From assembly GCA_029204225.1 (NCBI GenBank), contig CM055102.1:2395805-2459804 (forward strand): a stretch of 64,000 bases of DNA. The letters are read 5' to 3'. The DNA is from Diphasiastrum complanatum (taxonomy: Eukaryota > Streptophyta > Lycopodiopsida > Lycopodiales > Lycopodiaceae). Positions 34,326-47,273 of the stretch are shown piece after piece. The notes under the pieces are model-generated. The model was not told the DNA's origin. It did not search any database and saw nothing but the letters and a program-made list of their open reading frames with translations. The number at the start of each line of letters is the position of its first letter. Within the stretch, counting starts at the first letter, position 1. The translations under genes were made by a program, and so were the position numbers.

Positions 34326-34541
34326 TAATTGCCCAACTTTTGGTTTCTGAACTTGCGTTCAAGAACCACCAAGTAGCCCTTGTATAAGCAGCAGTTATCC
34401 GTGAAACAAACTTCTTAAAAAAAAAAGTGCAACCTACTTTTTCAGTGAGATATTTGTATCATGCTTTCTACTTCACAGCACAAAGCAGGTCCTGAATAGT
34501 GCTGCTCTGAAGAAATGTCAATAGTAAATACAGATGAGGAA

Positions 34542-37500
34542 TCATGCACCATATGAAGTCATCATTTTATAAGCTTCATTTTCCCTTTCGTCTTGGTAGT
34601 CATATCCTAAAGCAGCAGCACGGGCATTAAACTCTTCCTCATCTTCAAGAGGCACTTGTAACCCAACCAGCACATTGGCACCACTTTCACCCTGAATGTA
34701 AAATACAATATTCAAACCCAAAAACTTATTACACTCCCTCAAACAAAAGAATTCGATTTGATTTGCAACAGTATCATCACCCTTTAGTGAAACCTCCCAT
34801 GGGCTATGAAGCTTTGATTCAATGAGAAGACAATAAGATGATACAAACTTTTAAAAAAAAACAAAAGCATATAGCATATCATTCCACATAGACGGTGGGC
34901 TTACTTGTGCACGATAGTGAAAGAGTGTGATATTCCAACGAAGAGAGAACATGTCCAAAAATTTCAGCAATGCACCTGGCCTTTCTGGAAATACAAATCT
35001 ATAGAGTAGCTCATTCTCCACACATGTACGACCACCCATCTGCATACAAACTATCCAATATCAGGGACACTAACTAAGCTAATTGTTTGATGTGGTGCTA
35101 CAAGAACAGAAGTTATTATGCATAGTTACCTGAAGTATTTAAAATGACAGCTTACCAGATGTCTTAGATGATCTTTTACCAGGTCATTGTCAGTCATATC
35201 CAATAATTGCATGGCATGTCCTGCCATCCTTCCCTTCAGGGCCTCAAGTTCCTCTTCCTTATGAAGATCAACACTGTCAAATAGAAACGACTCACACTTA
35301 CTCGGGACAATATCCTAAAAAAGGACAAGAATAAGACCTCATCTGCCAACAGTAATCAAACCAAGGAGATCTAGTAGCATATTGTGTGTAGAACGAGCAC
35401 AGGTATTTGCAATCTCACTAAAACTCATTTAACAAGTGCTTAAATCCAAAAGTAGTTCCAGAGAAAAAGTACAAAAGCAGAAAGCATACATTAGGTCTGA
35501 CTAAACATTTCAGTTTTACAGCCTTTGAAAATATATTTCAAATAGATTCCAAGCTGCAGCTATATACAATAAAGAAAAAATTCCTGGGAGTAGTTGAATA
35601 AAAAATGCAACTATGTTTTGCACACTACATATGTTCATGAAATTTGTAGATATTTATGACTCCGGCACTTTGATATTCCTCATATAAGGGCTTGAGATTC
35701 CCCACTAAACCCTTCTCTGTCTGAGAGCCTTCACAGCAAGCAGGAAAATTGGATGACTAACACTCTTACCTGCATAACACAAGCGCTTTCTCCTTGCTTG
35801 AATAACGATACCTAAACTCAGTAAAATTTACTGCTCCAATCTGCAAAGTTTTAAAAGCATGGTTGAGGTACATCACATGTTTGGGTTCTCAAGTATTGTC
35901 CAGAACGATGACATACTTTTTTTTGTAAATTAACGATTCTTTGGAGCTCATTTGTAGCTTGTCATAATTTGAGCTTTGAGTATTTTTTGAGTAGTGCAAC
36001 CTTTTCAAAAATGAAAAACAGCTGGCTTGATACAAGTACAAAGATAAACATAACATAATACCTTTTCAACAAATTTTTTGAAGGAGCCATGTTCTTCTGG
36101 CATGAAAATGGCAAGAACAGCTTCCTTTCGTGCACCTACATTCGCAAGCTCAGTGACAATTCGTAAACGGTCAAAATTCATGTTTGCTCCGCTAGTAATG
36201 GCTACGACTGCCTCATTTTTCAGTCCATAATATTTGCAATATGCTTCAGCTCCTGCAAGCGCAAGTGCACCTGCTGGCTCCAAAATGCTTCTTTTTTCTT
36301 CAAACATGTCCTGCAAGCATCCAATATTGAAAAATTTACAAAGAAGAGCAGAGCCGATGCATGTAGCTCATTGCATTGGTGAATTAGGAGTTCTATTTTG
36401 AGGACTATAGCATACAAAAATGCAAAAAATGTGACATAAATTACTCAAAAACAGTCAGAATGTACAGATTAGTGAACGCAACACGAATGAACTCCAGCAT
36501 ACAAAAAATGGTCCTGCACTAGCAAGTTCATAAATAATTCTGATAAGCCTCAGGATATTCGTTGCTCCGGAGGCAGTGCTCACAGGCTTTATCCTCATAG
36601 GATGAGGCTTAAGAAGGAGGAGGAAGTGAGAAGGATACTCAATGAGTATCTTAGGTTAGGATACATTGAGAAGGATACTCAATGAGTATCTTTATTTAGG
36701 ATACATTAAGCCTAGCTATTCACCCTCGCTTCACCAATTTTGTTTGGTGAAGAAGAAAGTTGGATCTTTCAGAACGTGTGTAGCTTATCACAGCTTGAAA
36801 AAGATCACAACGAAGCACGTGTATTCTGTGCCACAAACACATGATTTGTTGGATGCATTGCATGGCGCAAAAGTGTTTAGCAAGTCCGATTTTAAGAGTG
36901 GCTATCATCACATCCATATCAGGGAGCCTGATGTGCCAAAGACGGCAACTTCATACGCGCTTTGGACATTTTGAGTTTGTAGTGATGCCCTTAGACTGAC
37001 CAACACTCCAACAACATTCATGACGCTCATGAATCACATACTCGGAATCTATATGGGTAGCCTTGTCGTTAAGTTTGTCAATGATATCTTAGTCTACAGT
37101 AAGTCAATTCCTGACCATATAAAGCATCTAGGAACGGTATTTAGGGTATTGCAAAACATTGTTTAGTTTGCCAATGATAAGAAAACCGAGTCATGTATCA
37201 TTCGGGTGGTTTACCTTGGTCACATAGTGACAGCAGAGGGAATTGTTGTAGACCAGGCCAAGGTGGCTGTAATATTGAGTTGACCCACCTAGAATTCATT
37301 TGCTGCTACAAACATTGTGCAAAATGCTGTAAAGAATATCGAATTGCATGCCCACGAAATTCGACGAAACAAATGCGGATTCAAGCTTATAGAGTAGTCA
37401 TTACACCTTGATTGCAGCACATATTGCATCACGGGTCACTAGCACCACGCCATCAACAAGATCCCTGCATAATCGAAAAGTTTCTTCTCCCACAGTCTTT

Positions 37501-40500
37501 ACAGCAACCCCATCTGCAAAGCCTCCACATTGTTCCAGAATAACACGCTCACCATGATAAAGTGACAAGGCCATTGCATTTGCATCAGTTGGTTCAACCC
37601 CAATGATGCGAACCTAGTAAAAGGTGACCAAGTAATCAGAAAAATCATAGAACAATATTGCAATGAAATCCTAGCAGATGCGAGTGATATTAGATACAGA
37701 AAGCAAGTTATACAATCCACATGCAGCAGACTAAAGTTGTCAAAATGGCAGTAGTTCAGATACAGAATGCAGGCACCTGCATCATCTTAAAATCAATCAT
37801 AGCAAACATTTTATTTACTCGAACTTCCATTTCAACTCTGCTACTTCGGTTACGAATGTCACTCACTTAACTGTGGATGGAATAGACAACCGTTTTACAA
37901 ATACCCTGACTCACTACAAGATTGAGTCAAGCTCGTGCACCTGAGAACTACAAAAACTACAAGACTTATGTTTAAAAGGTCATCTTCTCAGCATACTAAA
38001 GGATGAAACAAATGAGAGTAGCTTTTTGATAGTAAAATGTTCAATTTTAGAGTACTTTGAGTTAAAAATGCCCTGAGAACTTCTAATGCTCTAGTGAAAA
38101 GTTGACAGAATCTTGAAAAAGCAACCAAGAAAGTAGCTGCTCAACTTGTGTTTACAGCTACATTTTAGTTCGATTGCCGATGACTATCTTGAGACTTGAT
38201 CTTGGATAGATTGTTAAAGCAGGAGGACCACACTCGAACATGAAACAAATTGATGTGCAATCTTTAACTTTGTGGAGTCCACCAACCAGTCTCAGACAAT
38301 TATCATCATCATGCATAGAGTCTGAACTAAAAACTGAAGCATCTCCACTCACGCAACCATTACGAAGGTAAATAAATGCGTCAGCTTATTGAATCCTAGC
38401 TACACTACTAAAAAAATTAGACAGATTTGAACTTCGCCATGATGCCCACCCTAGGACAGATATACGGTTCTAAAAGCATGTGTAATTATAGACATGTTGA
38501 TCTGCACCTCTGAGCATGTTCATGTGTGAGCCTTGTAAGGAGCAGACCGAATTTGCGAATTTATTAACAGAACTATATATATGTAGTAGAGTGTACACAA
38601 GTACTAAATGCAACCATAGAAAATGGCAATGTTAAGTTTGTAGAATCTACTCATAAATCAATAACCTGTAGAGTGAAGTTCATGCTACCACATCCACATA
38701 CACATCAATAATTTCAAATAGGATGCCCATGTAGCATGCATAAACATAAACCCCAGATAAATCTCCACGAACTTAAAAAAACAGAACCTCTGAAAATTCC
38801 TAATACTTCTTCCACGCAAAACACCAGCATACACTGAGGATTGTCTTCAAAAGCTAAGCCAATCCAATAAAATCTGTACTCCCTCACCCACAATTATATA
38901 GATTTCCCTCTGAGACTCCAAAATAAAATTCAAAGTAAGAATGATAAATGTCTTAAAATTTGGTCCTTACCCAACAGATAACCTGTTGCAACGAACAATA
39001 TGTGCCAGCACTTAAGCACGCTCGATATAAACCTACATGCAAAAAACTTGGAGAAGGTAGCTGGAGGTAAAATACACAATCTAACATAGAAAGAACTAGC
39101 ATAACATAGCAAGTTCACCAAAATTAGAACTCGCCAGAAAAATAATCAATGATGATTCGAGAATGGAGCCCAGAAAGGTAATTTCAGAATAGAACCCAAA
39201 ACTGACACTAAAAAGTGCAACATTTATGGACTCCATTACCAAAATCTCAAGCAATAGTAACAATCATGTAATCTGCAACCGCAACCAAAAGATCAAGCAC
39301 ACCATATCTAGTATATAGACATTCAAATTAGCTCCTCACCCCTTTATATGTGTACCAAGGCACTAAGACTTTAAAAATGAGAATGATAACTATGCATGAA
39401 AATAAAAAAACCCATAGAATGTTGACTTCTAACAATGTTTCATGACCATAACAATACCGACCCAACAGTACTTCTAGGTGCATGAGTCAATGGCATGCAT
39501 GCATACCATGCAGTAGGTATGAGGGCCAATTATGCCCATGCAGACACATGCATGACAGTAGAAGGCCATGTAGTCCTTCAGCAGTAGACTGAGTGTTAGG
39601 GACCCAACTCCCTTGGGTCCCAACCCCAAACTTGAGACTAGACGATGACTGGGCCTGTAGACTTGACCGGTGACTCGTGAACCTGCATGGTTGCCACGTG
39701 TCATGATCTAGGTGTGCACATGGCTTGGAGTCTCTCTCCTTGGAGGTATACAAGGGGAGGAGTGTTGAAATAAATGCCTATTTTGCCCCTTAAGGCTTGT
39801 ATACTTGTAACTTGTAAGTTCTGCATAAGACATGGGGGTAAAACATTTATGTACATAGTACACCCCACTTGTGCTAATTAGGCAAGTAATATCAAGTAGG
39901 TTGAGGACCCATGTGGGTTCTAGAGCTAGAATTAGCAAGACACCACCGCTCCCCTTTATCAAACAAACAGTATTCTCTATACATTACATGCTAAATGTAG
40001 CCCAAAGTTTGGAGGGGTTTCCACGCCCTACTACACTGTGAGCTTTGAAGTCCTCTCTCTCTTGCTTTTGTGTTCTACTCCATAGCTGGTTTTTTCAAGC
40101 TTTCATAGTGTGCTAACTATGTTGTTATGATACTCCATAGCTAGGCCTTGGAATTTGTCATGGTATCAGAGCAGGTTATGTTGCCTGTGGTGTGGTGAAA
40201 GCTTGGACCTGTCTTTGATCAGATTCCTGCCATTCCTGGAGAGCAGCTTACCTTTGAGGAGGGAGCACTTTTTGTAGGGGCATCTGATCTCTGTGCTATC
40301 TGCATGGTTGGAGTACTGTTGGCAAGGGGAGTACAGGGAGCCAAAAAGTTTCTAATTTGGGACAAAAAAATTTGAGTCATTTTGGACAGCCAGGACTGTA
40401 GGAGGGTGCGGACTTCAGTGAAAGTTCTGAGTGGATCTTGGACAAGGGCTAGGACAGCCATACAGGGGGATAGTTTCAAATCCAGAAGCTGAGGGTTATT

Positions 40501-42307
40501 GAGCAAGTGGATGCATACCCTAGTTGGGTGAAAACCCCAGTTTGCCTTTTGTGTTTTATTTCTATCCAGCTAGGTCTAGTCTTGCAGAGAGCATGCTGAG
40601 TGAAGCCAGCCGGCTTGATGGCACTAACTTTAGCATATGGAAATTCAAGATCAAGAACATTCTTGAAGACAAAGAATGTTGGAAGCTTGTGACAGGTGAG
40701 GAGCCTGTTTTAACATCTGAACTTGAACTTAAGGACTATATCAAGAGAGGATAATCTATACAGGTTGTACACTTCTATCCCTAGTCAACATGCTTATACA
40801 GCAAAAGGAAGTGATGTGGATAGATTGTGGCACGAGAGGTATGGACATCTTGGCTACCAAAGCATGCAGGTGTTGAACCAGCATCATATGGTGGAGGGGC
40901 TTCCAGTTGTTAAGCCAAGCTCTTCAGTTTGCGAGGCTTGCGCCCCACTGGTTTCTGATCCACTGATCAAGAACCAACTGGTGGTCTCTTTGAAAGCACA
41001 CCAAAAACGTTTGACGTGGAGTGAACATTGTCTGATATATACTGCTTCGTTGGGCTGAGTTCAAAAATGGGCAGTGAAGCCAAACCCTAAATCATAAAAC
41101 AGTATAAAGCCAACAAAACTGCCTTTCAAGCTCTGTACTAATTGCAAAACCTGCTCTAACTGACTTTCATTCACACCATCCCTGTCGGTAACCAAGCAGC
41201 TTCAGTACGTCTGTCGCACTTTGAAGTTATGGAAGAGATCGAACTTTCTTCCTGGCTAACTGAAGGCTATATTGATGTCGGCCTTTTCGCCGTTTGTTTG
41301 CTAACCCTTAGCCCTAAACCATACGATAGGTCCACACTTTTGCGCGTTTTGATGGGCTTGTGTGGTGTGCGTCCTCAATTCCATAGCTTGATGAAAACAA
41401 CTATAACAGAACTGTTGTTCACAATTTTAAACTCCAAAAGTCAATGGACACCAGAAGAGTGAATGGTCAGCAGAACTATGTCATTCACTACAGGGAACCA
41501 CAAGACCGATCATCCCATTCTGTTCTGCTGCAGCAGTGACATAATTATGCCGATATGAATCCAATTATGCCGATACGAATCAAATCAACTTGGCAAAGTT
41601 AGTGAGTCAACAGATCATGACCACCCACAACAGCTTATGTTAGATGAGCGACAATCTCTTGAGACACTCTCTCATTAGAATATTGGTGTAGGAAAATGTA
41701 GAAGTGAACGAAGACCTCTCTTGTGATACATGTTGTGACATCGACACTTTTCATGGAACCTGATAAAAGAGATCCAGATCCAAAGCTGATTTGTTCTTGA
41801 ATATTCCTGCCACAGTTCACTTTTCCCAGATATAGCGTTTGCAAGAAGGTTATCCACACTCTTCTGATATACAATATCCTACTGAAAGTCCTACAAGAAG
41901 TATAGCTACCTCTATCAGCACAGAGCAATCTCTGCTTGGCTCTTTGGAAAGCTTGGTCAAAATGGCCCGTCGACGGGAGAGAAACGCAATTAGGTCTAGC
42001 GAAATGGAGCACTTTTGCAGCTTCTCGTCCAACGGCCCCGTTCATCCAAACGGGGTCCGTTTCAGGTATCGTCTGTGGATGAGGCAGCATTTAGTGTCTA
42101 ACATGGAGTAAAGAACAGCCCCAGCCGTATATGTGTTTTTGGTGCAACGCGTGCCTGGTGTATTGCAATGTAATGTATGTGTTTATGGAATGCTATCAGG
42201 GGGTGGTGCATTTCTGTGAAGTGCATCTGCTATCAATCTGCTCTCAATTTTTGTTTAACTGTGTATGATGATTATGGCTGTGGGGTTTACTGTTTCCATA
42301 CCACGTC

Positions 42308-42381
<74 letters not shown>

Positions 42382-43647
42382 GCACAGAGCAAGCCACTTC
42401 TAACCAACCATAAAAATTGCGTAATTCAAACCATTTCTAACTAGCCATTCAAATTTCACATACCTAACCATTTCTAACCAACCACGATAAACTGGCCATG
42501 ACACGAATAGACTGTAAAAAAATATACACATCTGTTCTGATACCCGTGTACATGATGCTAAAATGTGTACACGCTCTCAAGACAGGGAACCACGAGACCT
42601 ACACACTACTATGTCTTATATGATGTGATCGGTTTCCCCCCGGATGAACTTCAACAGCTTCCTAACTACTTATGCAAACCTGTGTCATTCACTACAGGGA
42701 ACCACGAGACCTACACACTACTATGTTTTATATGATGTGATCGGTTTCCCCGCGAATTATGCAAAACTGTGTCATTCACTACAGGAACCACGAGACCTAC
42801 ACACTACTATGTCTTATATGATGTGATCGGTTTCCCCCCGGATGAACTTCAATAGCTTACTAATTACTTATGCAAAACTGTGTCATTCACTACAGGGAAC
42901 CACGAGACCTACACACTACTATGGCTCGGTTGACGAGATCAGTTTCTCCCCGGATGAACTTCAACGGCTTACTAATTACTTATGGCACAGTACCGACACG
43001 GGGGCCCCGAAACATCTCCCAGTTTTCAGGTCCCGACCGGACAAAGTGTCCCTGAAGCCCTGTTTAACGTCGAACTTCAGATGGACGTTTTGGGCCGGCA
43101 GGCCGTCCGTTCCTCGTCCTATCTGTTCCCACAAGTTCCTATTGAGGTTGTCCACTGGCCGAAACAGACAACATCTAAAACGGATCCCGTTTGGAGAAAC
43201 TGGGCCGTCTGACGGAAAGCTGCAAAACTAGTCCATTTCACGTGACCTGATTGTGTTTCTCTCCCGTCGAAACGCCATTTTGACAACGATACCCAAATCG
43301 AGCCAGGCTCGATCCGTTGGGTTCGTATCGGGATCACGAACCTGTGGACTGTATTCCTGGACCACTAATGCATTCTACACAAGTTTAAGTGAATGCTACA
43401 CAAGTGTTGCACATACCTGTGGTGCAATGCCTATGACACAATGAGGACGTGGGGTTGATGATGTTTATGGCTGTCGTTATGATGGTTGGGGCTTATTTTG
43501 ATGGTTATGGCTGTGGGGTTGTGGGTTTATGATGATTTGTTAGGGTTTAGGGTGTTATGTTAACTGTGCCATTTGTTAGGGTGTCGGGTTTAGAGTGTTA
43601 TGTTGAATGGTTGAACATGATGCATATGTTAGAGATGCAGATGTGTT

Positions 43648-43708
<61 letters not shown>

Positions 43709-46700
43709 TTGCACGGAGCAAACCATTTCTAACTAACCATTCAAATTTCACAAAGCTAACCATTTGTAAGCAATCATGATAAACTAGTCATGACACGAAT
43801 AAACTGTAAAAAAAATATATACATCTTATCTGATGCCAGTATACATGATAGTCTGTGTGTATCAATATCTACAAGTTTGTGCTAAAAAAATCATCCCTCT
43901 ACGTGCCAGATGCATCCTCAGGGGTGTCAAATACAAAGTCTGGCTGGAAGTCTAGAGGCATCTGGGACTCCTCCAAGTCTGGGCCAACGCCTGCCACGAG
44001 ACGACTAGAAAAATCATCAGTGCGTCCCCTCTTGGCTCGCCTGCCTCTGGGTTTGCCGTAAGGAACCCTCTATGGTACACCCTTGCCTGGGGGTCTCCCT
44101 CTGACACGGGGGGGTCTCTGAGAAGAACCGACTGCCTGTAATGCTCTGAGTCGTTTCTGTGCGATCTGTCTCTGGGCAGCAGCCTCTGTCTCCCTCGCAA
44201 ACTCTGACCAGCCATCATCTGCGTGAAGCGGGAGTACTGGGTGGGGCACGTGGACCATCCCCTGCAAGGTCGACCATCTCGTCTGAATCATATGTGGGCT
44301 CATCATCAGAGGAGGGCAATGGACCGTCAGCAGGAAGGGAGGTGATCTCCTCGGTGTCAGCATCATCCTCGGGATCACCCCGCAGAGCACGCCGAGCGGC
44401 ATCGTCTGGATCAACCTCTGGCTCTGCCTCATGATCGGCTGCTGCAACCAGGCACTCATCGGGATTGACCTGCAGAAGTCAATCATTCGTGAGAATAGCC
44501 GAAGCAACCGTGAGGGCATTAAACTAAATGTCTTAAACTAATACGAAAGCAAATGATAGAGCATAGACATATACCTGCAAGAGTAGGGAGCCTACGCCTC
44601 CTGCCCTCATGTTGTCCGTGATGCGTCGAACCACCCTGGTGTTGGTGTTGCAGTACACCAAGTCATTGCATCGCTAAGTCGTCAGACGGTTCCGCTTGTT
44701 CGTGTGAACAAGGCTGAACGCTGACCAGTTCCGCTCGCACACGCAAGCATAACAGTCCTGCATTAATTGGCAACCACTCAAGTGAGTACCGACCTTGTAG
44801 AGAGAATGCGAAAACTGGTTGGATGAATGAGATTAGACAACATACCAGTGAAGGGACTCGGAACGCGAGCGTCCTCAGGTCTGGCTGTCCAGCGCCGTAG
44901 CTCTCCCACCATGATACCGGCAAGAGCCTGTTCTCTCGGATACGCTCAAGGTCCTCGCCGAACAGCCCCAGAGAGTGCCTAAAATAGAGCAGCGATACTC
45001 GTGAGTACAATTGAGCCTGCGCAGGGAAATTGAGCGAACGAAAGCAAACGATAGAGCAAGAGTCTACCAGCCTCTGCTCCTCGAGCCTGCTGCGGATACC
45101 AGTGTCGCTGCTGAGGAGGAGGATGTATGAGAACCGGTCCGCATGCAGCTCTGAATCGTCATACTGCCTCTCGCTCTGAAACAGCTCTGAATCGTCATAC
45201 TGCCTATTCACAGTGTGGCCCGGTAAAACTTATCCCATCATCACCGCGACAACCGCCTGATAGGCTCCAACCTATGGACCATACCATGTGGAGGCAACAA
45301 TTACATACCATCGTGTTGCGGCAGCAAGACGAAACAGAGTGCGAAATGGAAGAAAGGATGGTGAGACGGAAAAAAGTTATAACTGGCAGGGTCCAGCTCA
45401 GAACGTTGGAGGGCGCATGACGTCCATCAGCTGCTGCATATCCACCCAAAAAGGCTCCTTGAAGAGGATGTCGTGGAAGGCCAAGCCCTCTGGAATATAA
45501 AATTCAATAAACAAAAAATCTTGGCCAGACAGCATTGCTTATGTCTCATCAGTACCCAAGCATAAATTGCTAACTAGGTTTCGAAAGATTCCGAATTCTC
45601 TTGGATAGACCCAGTGGTGACTAAGAAGCAAAAGACAACCAGTAAGAAGAAAGAAAAAATAATAATAATGATAATATTTCAAATAAAATGAAATTCAAAA
45701 TTTATAATTTATAAATCTAATTTAAACTAAAATAAAAATAAAAAATAAAACAAAATAAATAAGAACAAAGATCATAATATGTATGCAAGTTACCGAAACA
45801 AAGACAAAATACTAGAACATCGAGTATGTTAAATAAGTATCAAGGTCATGCAAATGTCTCGTAGCGTTGCATTCATCAGTTTCATGATAAGGCCTAAGAT
45901 TTAACAAGCAAATAAATAAAAGTAACAAAATATAGAGGTAGCTACCTCCGGTCGGACACGCTTCATGTACGCAGCTACACCAGCAATAAGGCCCCCTCCT
46001 CCTATTGGAACAAACACAGCATGCAACGGTCCAACATGCTGACGTACAATTTCCATCCCAATAGTTCCCTGCCCAGCTATGATATCTGGATGGTCAAAAG
46101 GTGGGACAAAAATGCGCCCTTCCTCTTCACTACGCTGTTTTGCATAAGCTTGTGTCTCATCATAAGAATCTCCTACCAACACCACATTTGCGCCAAGTCT
46201 CTTCACCGATTTCCACTGCGACAAATAAGAAAAACAGTCAGCAATATCCATAAGCTATAACCCTAAAGGACAAAGCACTTTCATACTAGACAAATCATGA
46301 AGATTGATTCAATCCAGGCAACCAGATATATTTACAACCAATGAAGCCACCAAATGGCACTGTACATGCCGTACATCCAAACACCTGTATGAGCAATGGA
46401 CATATGCTGAAGTTTCTGTACCGTACACCCAAAAGCATATGATTCAACAAGATATATACAACTCTTTTAGTACTAAATTTTGTACAGCTTCCTTAATGAC
46501 TATTCACAAACATATGGCTGTCCGTATAGGCAACCATCTGTATGTGTAGGTGGCAACTATTGACACTGTGTTTTCGATAATAACTTGTACATGCTAATTG
46601 ACTTTCCAACTGAGATATTTTTACAAGAAGGAAATAAAATTATTGATTGTTTGTGTTTCTGAGCAGATTCAGGATCTTCTTCAACTTTCAAGTAGTACCT

Positions 46701-47227
46701 TGAGCAAAAGAAGATGGCATGCAGCTGTGAAGAAAACCATGTTATTTAGACAAACATCTATTTATCTGATTGTAAAGGAATATTTGAGGATAAAGAACAC
46801 TTGCGAGCAAACAATGGGCTATGGGCTTGTGAGAATCGGGGTTTTGGTGGACAGGCCAATGATCATCGACGATATATCTGCTCTAATAAGCTATTTTTCA
46901 ATGTGTGCATAGTAAACCAGTGAGCAAGTAAACAGCTTATCCTTCGCAAGAACAGAGACAAACCTTAATTTCAGGAGTGGTCACAGGCATGCATATAACA
47001 GCATTGCATTTCAACCTTGATGCAGCTAACGCGACACCTTGTGCGTGATTGCCAGCCGATGAGCAAATAACCCCTTTATCAAGTTGTTCTCTAGAGAGAC
47101 GTGACATCATATTATATGCTCCACGTAACTTGAATGAAAAAACCTGTGAGCAGGATGGTGAACAATCCACTTCACATGAGCACCTCTCTTTGGTCTCCTA
47201 CCTTTCTGGTAATCTAAAGGCAAATAT

Positions 47228-47273
<46 letters not shown>

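Larger units (their letters stand above)
41946..43293. repeat. inverted repeat pair of about 118 bp, 1.1 kb apart
   Basis: The reverse complement of 41,946-42,063 aligns with 43,177-43,293. Shared motifs are cccgtttgga, gggccgt, gctgcaaaa, gtccatttc and gtttctctcccgtcga, then gccattttgac. By eye about four bases in five agree. Between the arms lie a (CT)n tract and a minisatellite. This could be a foldback or MULE-type element, but no target duplication was identified. Confidence 0.75.

Noticed and set aside
41635-42111. Overlapping ORFs on both strands with matching peptides near 43.2 kb
   Set aside because: The shared peptides come from the inverted repeat arms. No protein family is recognised, and frames are broken in the second arm.
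42580-42990. CRISPR-like array
   Set aside because: Units are contiguous diverged repeats of about 100 bp without constant short repeats and unique spacers, in plant nuclear DNA with no cas genes.
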